Of a stretch of 29,563 bases of DNA, positions 15,679 through 23,738 are shown piece by piece. Source of the DNA: Candidatus Thorarchaeota archaeon SMTZ1-83 (GTDB taxonomy: Archaea > Asgardarchaeota > Thorarchaeia > Thorarchaeales > Thorarchaeaceae). Where the stretch lies: contig LRSK01000256.1 in the NCBI GenBank assembly GCA_001563325.1, positions 1 through 29,563 on the forward strand. The letters are read 5' to 3'. Numbering within the stretch: position 1 is the stretch's first letter; each line of letters opens with the position of its first letter. The translations under genes were made by a program, and so were the position numbers. A model generated the notes under the pieces. The model saw only the letters and a program-made list of their open reading frames with translations. It was not told the DNA's origin and did not search any database.

Positions 15679-16344
15679 ATGTCGACCAACTATCTCTTGA
15701 ACCTCATAACCGTGCTGAAGGGAACAAAAGACTCAGAGTCACTCCAAGCTGCTGACAAGGCTATGACAGAGCTCTTGATTGAGGTAGGAGCCACACGAGC
15801 ACTAGATGACTCTTGGGTTCTTGACAGATCTGCAAGAGTATCCGTAGCTATGCGTGCCATATCCTTGGGTGCCGAGCCAGAGAGTGTAGTGAGTCTTCTC
15901 TCTTGGAAGGATTTTGAGGGGCTCGTGGCAGGGATTCTGGCCGAGAACGATTACCTGTGTGTTGAGAGCTTCAGACGGCGCGGCACATCTAGGATACAAG
16001 GGATGGAGATTGATGTCATCGGGGTACGTGGAGAAAGAATAGTCGCCGTCGACGCCAAGATGTGGGGGATTAGATCAGGCAAATCCTCTGCGCTGAAGAG
16101 TGCTGCAGAAAGGCAGAGGGAAAGAACCGCACATCTATGCGGTGAGATAGAAAGCCTTGCAAGTAAGATTGGGGGTCTCCCTCGTGGGACATACGCTTTG
16201 ACACCGATTCTTGTAACATGGTTGGTCGAAGAGGTCACATTCAACGAAGGAGTACCCATAGTCCCAGTCTTCAAACTCAACTCATTCATTTTGGAGGTTT
16301 CAAACTACGAGGACATGATTGTCTGCTATGAGTGCAGATACTAG
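15679..16344 (+). CDS. PD-(D/E)XK nuclease-like protein, Mrr/restriction-endonuclease type
   Basis: A 221-residue protein. Residues 1-70 are helical with no known domain. Residues ~74-150 carry the endonuclease core: WKDFEGLVAGILAENDY (E80), GMEIDVIGVRGERIVAVDAKMW (D112, D125-A-K127), matching the E...D...(D/E)xK pattern of type II restriction-like, Mrr and archaeal Holliday-junction-cleaving enzymes. The C-terminal part continues with strand-helix elements (YALTPILVTWLVEEVTF). The active-site residues are all present, so catalysis is plausible. No helicase, specificity subunit or methyltransferase is adjacent, so a restriction role is not supported here; repair is an alternative. Confidence 0.78.
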   Translation: MSTNYLLNLITVLKGTKDSESLQAADKAMTELLIEVGATRALDDSWVLDRSARVSVAMRAISLGAEPESVVSLLSWKDFEGLVAGILAENDYLCVESFRRRGTSRIQGMEIDVIGVRGERIVAVDAKMWGIRSGKSSALKSAAERQRERTAHLCGEIESLASKIGGLPRGTYALTPILVTWLVEEVTFNEGVPIVPVFKLNSFILEVSNYEDMIVCYECRY

Positions 16345-16413
16345 AGTGAGGTTTACCTTTTTATTGGCAGGCTGTGTGTCGACAGAAGTACTCCAGAAAG
16401 GGAGAGAAACTCA

Positions 16414-17304
16414 GTGGCTCTGTTTGGCGTAGTCTATCACGAGAATGTGAATAATTGGGCAACCTCGAGTCTCATAGAGGCCATGAAGGTGAAAGGTCAC
16501 GATGCATTCCCCTTCAGGCTCCCGGACATCTCTGCAGAACTACCTAACAGATTCATACACCTAGATGGCAAAGACGTATCGGAAATGAATGGAGTGCTTG
16601 TTCGAACAGTAGGTTTTGGGAATAGCGATCAGATAACCTTCAGAATCACTCTGTTGGAACACTTTGAGGATGCTGGAATCTACGTGATGAATCCAGCCTA
16701 TTCCTTTCGAAGAGCAAAGGACAAGTATGCCACACTTACAGCGCTCCACAAAGTAGGAATCCGTGTGCCACGAACATATGTTGGAGAGAATCTTGAGGCT
16801 GCAATAGAGTTTGCTGACGAGGTTGGAGATGTTGTGATAAAGCCCCTCATCGGTGCCCGCGGACTTGGTTCCATAAGAGCTCAGAATCGAGAACTCAACT
16901 ACAGAGCAATGAAGTTCATCCATCAGCTTGGTCAGGTACTCTACGTTCAAGAAGTAATTCCGAAACCACAACGTGACATCAGGGCGTTCGTGATTGGTGA
17001 CCAGCTCATCTGTGCAATGTACCGGTACCTGCCAGAGGGTGAACCGGACGAATGGAGAACGAATGTTCATGTTGGAGGTCGTGCGGAGTTCGCGCAGCTC
17101 GATGAAGAATACACAGAGTGTGCGATAAAGACTGCAGAAACCCTCAAGCTTGACTACACAGGCATAGATATACTCGAGGCGCCTGATGGACCATGTGTCA
17201 TAGAAGCAAACGCAGCTCCCTCGTGGAGCGCACTGTCAAGGATTACGCGGAAGGACATTGCAGGATTGATAGTCGATAAGCTAGTCGAACAATCTAAAAC
17301 ATGA
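16414..17304 (+). CDS. RimK-type ATP-grasp ligase (RimK/LysX/MptN/CofF group)
   Basis: A 296-residue ATP-grasp enzyme that would join an amino acid (often glutamate) to a carboxyl group using ATP. Typical segments are NPAYSFRRAKDKYATLTALHKVGIRVPRT, VVIKPLIGARGLGSI (ATP lysine and Gly-rich loop), YVQEVIPKPQRDIRAFVIGD, and DYTGIDILEAPDGPCVIEANAAPSW with the metal-binding E and N. In archaea this group includes the ligases that add glutamate to tetrahydromethanopterin (MptN) and to coenzyme F420 (CofF), as well as LysX. I cannot choose between them from sequence. The GTG start follows a GGGAGAG ribosome-binding site, and a TATA-like CTTTTTATT lies near 16354-16362. Confidence 0.87.
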   Translation: MALFGVVYHENVNNWATSSLIEAMKVKGHDAFPFRLPDISAELPNRFIHLDGKDVSEMNGVLVRTVGFGNSDQITFRITLLEHFEDAGIYVMNPAYSFRRAKDKYATLTALHKVGIRVPRTYVGENLEAAIEFADEVGDVVIKPLIGARGLGSIRAQNRELNYRAMKFIHQLGQVLYVQEVIPKPQRDIRAFVIGDQLICAMYRYLPEGEPDEWRTNVHVGGRAEFAQLDEEYTECAIKTAETLKLDYTGIDILEAPDGPCVIEANAAPSWSALSRITRKDIAGLIVDKLVEQSKT

Positions 17305-17311
17305 GAAGCTT

Positions 17312-17328
17312 GACGATTCCAGATCGTC
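17312..17328. terminator. Hairpin between convergent ATP-grasp and proteasome genes
   Basis: A perfect six-base inverted repeat, GACGAT and ATCGTC, flanks a five-base loop in the 56-bp gap between two converging genes. It is placed where a terminator or convergence barrier would be, but there is no T-run on either side. Confidence 0.3.
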
Positions 17329-17360
17329 GGAGGCAGATAGTCAGAGCCTCACTAGCACTG

Positions 17361-18092
17361 CTATTTGGCTGCCAAAACCGCCTCGACTTCTTCGTTGGTG
17401 AGAATCTTGAATGTCTTATCAGTGGCGTCGATTCTGCCAATCTCTATTGACTGGGCCTTTTCCTTGAGGGCTTCTTCGGAATCTTCACCGTTTCTTAGTA
17501 GTCCCTCGAGTGCGAACTTCAAGGCGGCTTCGATGTCCATCTTCTCGTTGTAGTTCTCTTTGAAGAAGTCACGGACTACATCAGACTCTTTCCCAATGGC
17601 TGTGGCCTTCCAGCCCCAGAACGAGCCTGACGGGTCAGTGGTGAACAATTGAGGGCCATCGTGGTCAATACCCCCGACAAGTAGAGAGACACCAAATGGT
17701 CTGTAGCCTCCGGCCTGCGTGTATGCCTGCTTGATGTCGCATATGTTTACAACCAGAGACTGGATGGAGATTGGCTCGTCATAGCTGAGTCTGTTGATCT
17801 GGGCTCTCAACCGAGCTTCGTCTATAAGCTTCCTTGCGTCAGCATGAAGGCCGGCAATTGCAGTGCCGATGTGGTCGTCAATGAGCAGTATCTTCCTCAG
17901 AGTGCCTAGGTCCACAAGCGCATGCGGCGATCTCTTCTCACCAGCAAGAATCACACCATCGACCGCTTTGACTCCAACAGCAAGTGGCCCGTGGCGAACC
18001 GCCTCGGTCGCGTACTCAACTTGATAGAGCCGCCCCTCCGGGCTGAATACTGTGATTGCTCGGTCATAACCCATGCTCTGCGATGGAAACAT
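17361..18092 (-). CDS. psmA: Proteasome subunit alpha
   Basis: Archaeal 20S proteasome alpha subunit, which forms the outer gating rings of the core particle. The N-terminal gate segment YDRAITVFSPEGRLYQVEYATEAV is diagnostic, followed by GPLAVGVKAVDGVILAGEK, the IGTAIAGLHADARKLIDEAR helix, and GGYRPFGVSLLVGGID. From the ATG at 18092 the protein is 243 residues, normal for the family. An upstream in-frame start at 18143 would add 17 residues without family likeness. A TATA-like CTTTTAAACG on the minus strand near 18162-18172 fits the shorter start. Confidence 0.96.
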   Translation of the reverse strand: MFPSQSMGYDRAITVFSPEGRLYQVEYATEAVRHGPLAVGVKAVDGVILAGEKRSPHALVDLGTLRKILLIDDHIGTAIAGLHADARKLIDEARLRAQINRLSYDEPISIQSLVVNICDIKQAYTQAGGYRPFGVSLLVGGIDHDGPQLFTTDPSGSFWGWKATAIGKESDVVRDFFKENYNEKMDIEAALKFALEGLLRNGEDSEEALKEKAQSIEIGRIDATDKTFKILTNEEVEAVLAAK

Positions 18093-18161
18093 GCTTTGAT
18101 AACGCTCCAGTCGAATTTTAGGCCCATTACTGGAAAGGCTCAAACAAACGTCAATAGTGCG

Positions 18162-18172
18162 ACGTTTAAAAG
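18162..18172 (-). promoter_or_regulatory. TATA-like element of psmA
   Basis: The minus strand carries TTTTAAAC about 75 nt upstream of the chosen psmA ATG, predicting a transcript start near 18140 and a ~50-nt leader. Confidence 0.4.
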
Positions 18173-18212
18173 CTTGTCTGTGTGTTTGTTTACGGGGACC
18201 GGTCCCGGAGCG

Positions 18213-18908
18213 TCATCGCCACTCGAGACGCATACTGATTCCGTCAGGCAGCAGATCAAAGACCGCGTCAAGATCTTCTCTATTGGGAATGCTCAGCTTT
18301 GCAGCCTCATTTTCCCTCACACCAGATGAATGAACGTAGTTCTGAACGACATACTCCCCCCGGAAGCCGATCTCCTTTAGAACTCGAATCACACCAAGAA
18401 TCTCGTCAGATGACATCAGATCTCCCGCGTAGGTGGTCCTTGGCCAGAAAGAAACGTCAGAAGCCATAATTAGCTTGACACTCTTCAGGACGCTTGCCCA
18501 TTGATTGCCACTAGTTCTTGTTATGACGGGATATCGATCTGGCTTTGTCTTAATGTCGAACCAGACCGAGTCGAGGTATGGAAGGCATTTCTCAAGAATC
18601 GAGGGGACAGAACCCTGCGTATTGAGGTTGATGTGACAGTGTCCATCCGCCCTCAGCAGTCTGAGTAGGTCTGGCAAATCCTTGTGAATCGTCGGTTCGC
18701 CACCAGTGATGCAGTATCCATCAGTGAGATGACCCCGTGCCTTCTCAGCAATCTCTTCAACCGTGACCTCTGTTCCGGACTCAGACGAAATCAGCTCTGC
18801 ATTCTGACAATAAGGGCAGTCGAAATTGCAGCCCCCTGTGAATATCACAGTGACAGGTATTCCCGGGACATCTACTAGGCTGATGTCAATCACTGATGCA
18901 AGTCGCAT
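18213..18908 (-). CDS. Radical SAM protein, anaerobic ribonucleotide reductase activase-like (NrdG-type)
   Basis: A 231-residue radical S-adenosylmethionine enzyme. The cluster motif is C27-x3-C31-x2-C34 in FTGGCNFDCPYCQNAELI, and the SAM-binding GYCITGGEPT lies near residue 64. The opening SLVDVPGIPVTVIF followed directly by the cluster is characteristic of the small activase-like group annotated as anaerobic ribonucleoside-triphosphate reductase activating proteins. No class III reductase (NrdD) lies next to it, so another glycyl-radical or unknown target is possible. The ATG at 18908 lies ~40 nt from a TATA-like ATTTAAGC near 18948-18956. Confidence 0.85.
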   Translation of the reverse strand: MRLASVIDISLVDVPGIPVTVIFTGGCNFDCPYCQNAELISSESGTEVTVEEIAEKARGHLTDGYCITGGEPTIHKDLPDLLRLLRADGHCHINLNTQGSVPSILEKCLPYLDSVWFDIKTKPDRYPVITRTSGNQWASVLKSVKLIMASDVSFWPRTTYAGDLMSSDEILGVIRVLKEIGFRGEYVVQNYVHSSGVRENEAAKLSIPNREDLDAVFDLLPDGISMRLEWR

Positions 18909-19068
18909 TGCGCATTTCTACCTCTGGCGTATCGTTAGATAGGGAGCTTAAATGTCCAACTATACGGAGCATCCTTCTGAACTCAGGCACTATCTCGATA
19001 GTGTCTAGTGTACTACACAGACCATTATCTGGATATACATGAATATATTCGAATAGGCTTACTACAAC

Positions 19069-19078
19069 GCTTAAAGAC
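19069..19078 (+). promoter_or_regulatory. TATA-like element of the 89-residue gene
   Basis: CGCTTAAAGA predicts a transcript start near 19098, about 14 nt before the ATG at 19112. The rest of the 203-bp gap (18909-19111) contains AT-rich sequence but nothing else I can name. Confidence 0.4.
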
Positions 19079-19111
19079 AAGTTCCGACTTCCCCACAGCG
19101 GGGACCAGGCA

Positions 19112-19381
19112 ATGGCAATTCGGAGTATCGAAGAGGATACGATTCTACGGAGTACTCTTTTTCATATTCAGCTGAAACAGTGTCAGTATATAGACAATTT
19201 TCCTGAGGCTGTCGCCAATGTATTTGAGAAGAATGTAGAGCGTGGCAGGCTTCAGGACTATGAGAAACTGAAGAGGAAACTGTACCGGATCAGCACTAGT
19301 TTCTTCGAAGTGAATAAGAAAATCAAGAAGAGGGACTTCTTCGAGTCTTTGTATCAACGCATTGCAAGAGTAATGGCATAG
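19112..19381 (+). CDS. Small helical protein of unknown function
   Basis: An 89-residue basic, helical protein (ILRSTLFHIQLKQCQYIDNFPEAVANVFEKNVE, then KLKRKLYRISTSFFEVNKKIKKRDFFESLYQRIARVM). The correctly placed TATA-like element and ATG support it as real. It converges on the histidine kinase gene with only 8 bp between the stops. I recognise no family. Confidence 0.6.
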   Translation: MAIRSIEEDTILRSTLFHIQLKQCQYIDNFPEAVANVFEKNVERGRLQDYEKLKRKLYRISTSFFEVNKKIKKRDFFESLYQRIARVMA

Positions 19382-19389
19382 TGACTTGG

Positions 19390-21177
19390 TCATTCGTCCA
19401 CCTGTTGCAGTGTGAGAATGAACTTAGAACCGTGACTAGGCTTTCCTCTTACACGGTCCATTACCTCTATGGAGCCTCCGTACTTTCTTGCCATTTGTGA
19501 AACTAGTGTAAGACCAACACCTCCAGAGTGGCCTCTTCTGCTGAAAATAGTCTTCTTGCGGGCACTGCTTATCCCCGGACCGTCATCCGAGATAGAGAGT
19601 TTGTACATGTCATCTTCTCTGCTGCCCGATGCCCAGACTCTGGGCTTCTCTCTAGGATTATGACGAACTGCGTTCTCGAGCAAGTTCCAGAGAAGCTCTC
19701 CAAGAAGGGCGTCGGCTCTCACATGGACAGGCGGCTCGATATCCTCGACAAAGACCGTTGCACCATAGACTTTCACGAGTACTTTCACTTTTTCCTCCAA
19801 TACCTTGGTGAGGTCTACTCGCGTTGTTGGAAGTCTTCTGAACTCTCCGGCACGTTTGACCTTCGTAATGAGCCGGTTACACCTTTCAATAGCATCAAGA
19901 ATGTCGGTCTGGGCCTCCTCCAGATATGACTCTGGCAGTTCGGCATCTAGTAGACCAGTCGCCGTGATCATAACTTGTAGTTGGTTGGCAATGTCATGAG
20001 TCAGAAGATCCAGGTAGAACTGAATTGTCTCTTCGGCTTCCTTCTGGGCAGAAATCTCGGTTATGACGGCGAACGTTCCGAGGAAGTCGCCTTTGTGGTT
20101 TTCAAGAGGCGTAGCAGATATGATACTTGGCACAATCTCACCGCTCTTCTTGACCCATTCAAGCTCATAGCGTGCAGTCTTTCCGCTCCTTCGTTCCTCA
20201 ACCTTGTCTTGAACCCAATCTTGGTCTTTGTCTTTCGTGAACTGGAACCACGGCTGACCGAGTACCTCATCTGGGGACCTATCCAACATCTCACAGAACG
20301 CTTGATTCGCGTAGACGACTCTTCCTTCCTCATCATCAATAGCCAAGCCATCGTTCATAGTTTCGACCAGTACTCGATACCGTTCTTCGGCTTCTTCGAG
20401 CGCTGTCTGGTCCCGTCGCCGGTCTGTGATGTCCAGAATATGCACGACAGTCTTCCTGGAACCGTCTGCTCCCTCAGCAAGCGATGCACGAGCTTCGATG
20501 ACAATGGCAGTACCATCCGATTTCCCAAACTCCAAGGGATAGACATCAGGAACAGACTCTCCTTTCCTTCTCTTCGTGTACACCCCAGCTGTGAAGTCAG
20601 CCAGATCCGGATCGAAGAACTCTCTGAAGTCAAGTCCGATGTAGTCCTCCTTCACACCACCCATGAGGAGTGGGACTTTGCTATTCACGTACTCTATCTT
20701 GTAGTTGTCACCAACGATTGCTATGGCATCATGAGAGTTCTCAATGATTGTACGTAGGATTGCGTCATTGAAGTAGAGTCTAGGACTAGTGCTGCCAGCT
20801 ATTGTGTAGTCAGTAGCAAAGACACGGATTCGTTGTGACTTCCCCTTTCCATGCAGAAGCACGCGGAGGTCAGCGTCAATTCGCTCACCCGATTCGGACT
20901 GGAGACCGACAGATACAACCTGATGCTCACCGGGTTTTGTCAGAATGGCAGCCGCATCTTGAAAACGCTCCCAATGCTCAGGAGCAACTAGTGATTCGAG
21001 TGAAACAGCACGCATTGCCTTCTTATCTGGAATGCCAAGGAGATTCATCGCATAGCTGTTCATGTATGTGATACTATGGTCCATTTTGGCCTCCAGAACC
21101 GCAAGTGGTAGTTTCTCTGAGAGAGTCTGGAACTCGCGAACTCCTGTTGCGCTCTTTCTCGGTGCACGCTTGCTCAT
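19390..21177 (-). CDS. Cytosolic PAS-domain sensor histidine kinase
   Basis: A 595-residue kinase with three PAS-like domains at ~18-125, ~135-255 and ~262-380, then a dimerisation segment with the phosphoacceptor H394 (DLLTHDIANQLQ), and a HATPase domain with N box ELLWNLLENAVRHN (~494-507), G1 box DDGPGI (531-536), and G2 box GGVGLTL (552-558). There is no membrane span or signal peptide, so it senses something inside the cell. The HDIANQLQ box is of the type seen in many archaeal PAS kinases. No response regulator lies nearby in the window. The ATG at 21177 follows a TATA-like CTTATAATAC near 21240-21249. Confidence 0.92.
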   Translation of the reverse strand: MSKRAPRKSATGVREFQTLSEKLPLAVLEAKMDHSITYMNSYAMNLLGIPDKKAMRAVSLESLVAPEHWERFQDAAAILTKPGEHQVVSVGLQSESGERIDADLRVLLHGKGKSQRIRVFATDYTIAGSTSPRLYFNDAILRTIIENSHDAIAIVGDNYKIEYVNSKVPLLMGGVKEDYIGLDFREFFDPDLADFTAGVYTKRRKGESVPDVYPLEFGKSDGTAIVIEARASLAEGADGSRKTVVHILDITDRRRDQTALEEAEERYRVLVETMNDGLAIDDEEGRVVYANQAFCEMLDRSPDEVLGQPWFQFTKDKDQDWVQDKVEERRSGKTARYELEWVKKSGEIVPSIISATPLENHKGDFLGTFAVITEISAQKEAEETIQFYLDLLTHDIANQLQVMITATGLLDAELPESYLEEAQTDILDAIERCNRLITKVKRAGEFRRLPTTRVDLTKVLEEKVKVLVKVYGATVFVEDIEPPVHVRADALLGELLWNLLENAVRHNPREKPRVWASGSREDDMYKLSISDDGPGISSARKKTIFSRRGHSGGVGLTLVSQMARKYGGSIEVMDRVRGKPSHGSKFILTLQQVDE

Positions 21178-21293
21178 CAGATTCTGGACTCCAGTCCTTC
21201 AGGCCAGGCTAACTGAGGACTTGGGAATTAAAGGACATTGTATTATAAGACTAGTTAGGTTGAAAGAGCCATTACCGGGTTATAGAGCAGGGA

Positions 21294-22658
21294 CTAGCTG
21301 AACTTTCTCCAGAGTGTATCTGGTGCCCTCTGCTTTCCGTAACCCATAAGGTCGTCGAACATCAAAACGAGGCGATTCATCCACGGGAGATAACGCACAA
21401 CCCACAATACGCTCCTATGAAGGAGTCCGTTTCTTTTGTTGTACGGACAAGAACGGATGCAGTTAGAACAGTCACTGCCATTGTCCATCCAGAATCCGTA
21501 GCAAGTTTCCGGGTTGACATACCACTTCTTAATACCTGGGTTGTTAGACCGGGTCGCACCCGCCCATGTCCGGAGCGTCCCACTTGGAATGGACTGGGAG
21601 GGACAATGATGTGCACACTTCTCGCAGGTTTCACAGAAGCGAAGAACGGCTTCACAAAAACCGGTATCTGGGCAATCAGGCAGAAGTGGCATATCAGTAA
21701 GGACTTTGGCCAACCGAACGCGAGGCCCGTATTCCTTGGTGATTAGAAGTCCATGTCGTCCATACTGCCCGAGGCCAGCATCGATAGCCAATGGCACACT
21801 AAGTGCAATGTCATTTCCACAAGGAACCGCTCGAAAGCCAAGACGCCGAATGAAGGCCGTGAGCTCAATCTCGACGAATGCCATTTTGGAGTATCCAACA
21901 GCCGTGCTGAGAGCACTAGGAAACGCGGGAGACGTGGATATCCCCTCATAGTCCATCTCAACCGCAATTACTATGGCACGGTTGATAGATTCGGGAATCT
22001 CGTACGGTTCACCGGCCCGGTCGGTAGTATACAACCATCTCCTGTCGATTTCTGCAATTCCTGTGAGTGCGGCTCCGTACATCCGAGCAGCCTTCTTGAT
22101 TGCCCGAGTCATGGCTCTGCTCTCAGCTGCTGAAGGCTCTGCCGTTTCCTGTTCCTTGGATGTGTCTTCTAGCAGAGGGCCGGTCACAGACTTCCTTGAG
22201 TCATAGAGATTCCACCCAGCTGCAGCCATATCGCGTTCTGCCCGACTGTAGCCCGGCAGCCGCTTAGAGATCATTCTCTCGGAACCGTAGAACTCATCCT
22301 TGTTGTAGTGCTCAAACTCGGGGTCATTGTAGACTCTTGCGAATATCATGTCCTTCTCTGAGAATCTCTCATAGGATTCAGACGCTTCGTAAGGGCGTAG
22401 CATTATTCGAGGCCTTCTGTGCCCTCGGGCACCAACGTTCCTACGTTTCAGATGCCCATCAGCGAAGGAGCTTGTTATCGCTCCATAGGGGCACTCTCTT
22501 ACACATGCAAGGCAGATGGTGCATCCATTCTCGATTGTCGGGAATCTGTCACCGTCTGCAAACCTGAGAGGGGCGTTCCTACCATGTTGCTGAATGCATG
22601 CTTCTACACACTCTCTGTCGCACTTGTCTGGCTTGCAGAGGTCTTCAAGTACTTGCAT
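21294..22658 (-). CDS. Ferredoxin-fused reductive-dehalogenase-like (RdhA-type) corrinoid Fe-S protein
   Basis: A 454-residue protein. Residues 1-61 form a ferredoxin domain with C8/C13/C17/C21 and C46-x2-C49-x2-C52-x3-C56-P, similar in spacing to the RLI-type ferredoxin. The middle has RdhA features (SEKDMIFARVYNDPEF, GYSKMAFVEIELTAFIRRLGFRAVPC, and AGLGQYGRHGLLITKEYGPRVRLAKVLTDMPL). The C-terminal part has two further clusters, FCETCEKCAHHCP and C-x10-CSNCIRSCPYNK. In respiratory RdhA these features hold cobalamin and two [4Fe-4S] clusters. The protein has no Tat signal and no RdhB anchor beside it, so it is probably cytosolic. QueG is less likely because the GRHGLL...GPRVRLAKVLTD segment is RdhA-typical. 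It is divergent from the corrinoid methyl-transfer genes. Confidence 0.85.
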   Translation of the reverse strand: MQVLEDLCKPDKCDRECVEACIQQHGRNAPLRFADGDRFPTIENGCTICLACVRECPYGAITSSFADGHLKRRNVGARGHRRPRIMLRPYEASESYERFSEKDMIFARVYNDPEFEHYNKDEFYGSERMISKRLPGYSRAERDMAAAGWNLYDSRKSVTGPLLEDTSKEQETAEPSAAESRAMTRAIKKAARMYGAALTGIAEIDRRWLYTTDRAGEPYEIPESINRAIVIAVEMDYEGISTSPAFPSALSTAVGYSKMAFVEIELTAFIRRLGFRAVPCGNDIALSVPLAIDAGLGQYGRHGLLITKEYGPRVRLAKVLTDMPLLPDCPDTGFCEAVLRFCETCEKCAHHCPSQSIPSGTLRTWAGATRSNNPGIKKWYVNPETCYGFWMDNGSDCSNCIRSCPYNKRNGLLHRSVLWVVRYLPWMNRLVLMFDDLMGYGKQRAPDTLWRKFS

Positions 22659-22790
22659 GCATTCACATTCCGGTTTTGGCTCGTAACTGAAGCTGCATCA
22701 TTAAACAGTTCCTATGCATTCAATGCACGCACGACTTACGCAAAGATTATTGTGCCCAATCATTGCAGGAATCAGCTCAGGCAATGAATG
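22656..22790. promoter_or_regulatory. Divergent intergenic region with repeated GCATTCA half-sites
   Basis: The 129-bp gap between the RdhA-like and MtrH-like genes carries a perfect 13-bp inverted repeat, TGCATTCAATGCA, at 22715-22727. The same half-site TGCATTCA recurs at 22658-22665 and, inverted, as TGAATGC around 22785-22791. A TATA-like ATTAAA lies near 22699-22705, about 42 nt before the RdhA-like start. The arrangement looks like operator sites for a regulator controlling both sides, but the repeats at the edges overlap the start codons, so some of the match may be chance. Confidence 0.4.
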
Positions 22791-23729
22791 CGGTTGATTC
22801 GCGACCTTCAGGTGATTGAATTCATGCAGCAATATGCTACCGAACAGAGAACCCTTGACATTGGAGGAGTCAGGGTCGGTGGAAGACCTGGACTCGTTCC
22901 CACTGTGATGGTTGGGTCAATCTTCTACTCCAAAGACAGACTTGTACTTGATGAAAAGGCCGGGAAGATAGACAAGTCGAAGACTGAAACGAGGCTACAG
23001 AGCCTGGCAGATGTGTCAGAGAAGACGGGACTTCCCAGCATGTTGGATGTTGTGGGGGTAACGCCCGAGGCAATCCAGAACTACCTTCGCATCTTGGCTG
23101 ACATGACCGATATGCCCTTGCTCATCGACGGATCAGGATCGAGCGATGTCAACATAGCGGGACTGGCCGCCGCAAGAGAAGCAGGGCTCTTGGACAGAGT
23201 TGTGTTAAACTCGTTGACGCCCGAGGACGGAGATGATGTCTACAAGGCTATTCAAGAGATAGGTGCGAAGAACGCAGTCATTCTGACATTCTCCAACGTT
23301 GCCATGACATCAGCTGTCAAGAGAGCGGAGTTGGCTGACGAGATTCTTGAGAAGGCGCAGAGTGCAGGAATTACCAACGCCATGTTTGACACTGGTGTTG
23401 TAGATCTTCTGACCCTCGGGCTGGCGTGCAAGGCACTCATTTCAATCAAGGAGAAACACGGACTCCCTGTGGGGTGTGGTGCTCACAACGCAGTTGCGAT
23501 GTGGGGGGGTCTTGTCAAGAAGTTCGGCAAGAAAGCAAAGGAACCTGCATTTGTAGGCTCAAACCTCATGCCGATTGTGCTCGGGGCCGACTTCGTGCTC
23601 TATGGCCCAATCAAGCATGCGCCCGTGACTTTTCCCGCAGTGGCGATGATAGACGTAGCCCTTTCAGGAGCTCTCCTTGAGGAGAGATTACGCCCAGAGA
23701 AGCCGCATCCGAGATACTTGATAGGGTAG
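22788..23729 (+). CDS. MtrH-family methyltransferase (corrinoid:tetrahydropterin)
   Basis: A 313-residue protein of the MtrH family, whose founding member is the methyl-transferring subunit of tetrahydromethanopterin S-methyltransferase. It has the family-typical opening (TLDIGGVRVGGRPGLVPTVMVGSIFYSKD), then the pterin-binding TIM-barrel segments ADMTDMPLLIDGSGSSDVN, VLNSLTPED and GLPVGCGAHNA, and the ending FADFVLYGPIKHAP-like segment. No other Mtr subunits are nearby. Standalone MtrH homologues next to an MtaC-like corrinoid protein act as the second methyltransferase, moving a methyl group between the corrinoid and tetrahydromethanopterin or tetrahydrofolate. The start is ATG at 22788. The next gene begins 9 bp after its stop. 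Confidence 0.92.
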   Translation: MRLIRDLQVIEFMQQYATEQRTLDIGGVRVGGRPGLVPTVMVGSIFYSKDRLVLDEKAGKIDKSKTETRLQSLADVSEKTGLPSMLDVVGVTPEAIQNYLRILADMTDMPLLIDGSGSSDVNIAGLAAAREAGLLDRVVLNSLTPEDGDDVYKAIQEIGAKNAVILTFSNVAMTSAVKRAELADEILEKAQSAGITNAMFDTGVVDLLTLGLACKALISIKEKHGLPVGCGAHNAVAMWGGLVKKFGKKAKEPAFVGSNLMPIVLGADFVLYGPIKHAPVTFPAVAMIDVALSGALLEERLRPEKPHPRYLIG

Positions 23730-23738
23730 GCGAATATC

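Noticed and set aside
19981..20757. 258-codon plus-strand open frame inside the histidine kinase gene
   Set aside because: It is antisense to the PAS domains of the kinase, which have clear motifs; the plus-strand translation has no recognisable domain.
21294..22658. Epoxyqueuosine reductase (QueG)
   Set aside because: QueG lacks the N-terminal ferredoxin, and the segment around GRHGLLITKEYGPRVRLAKVLTD is RdhA-typical.
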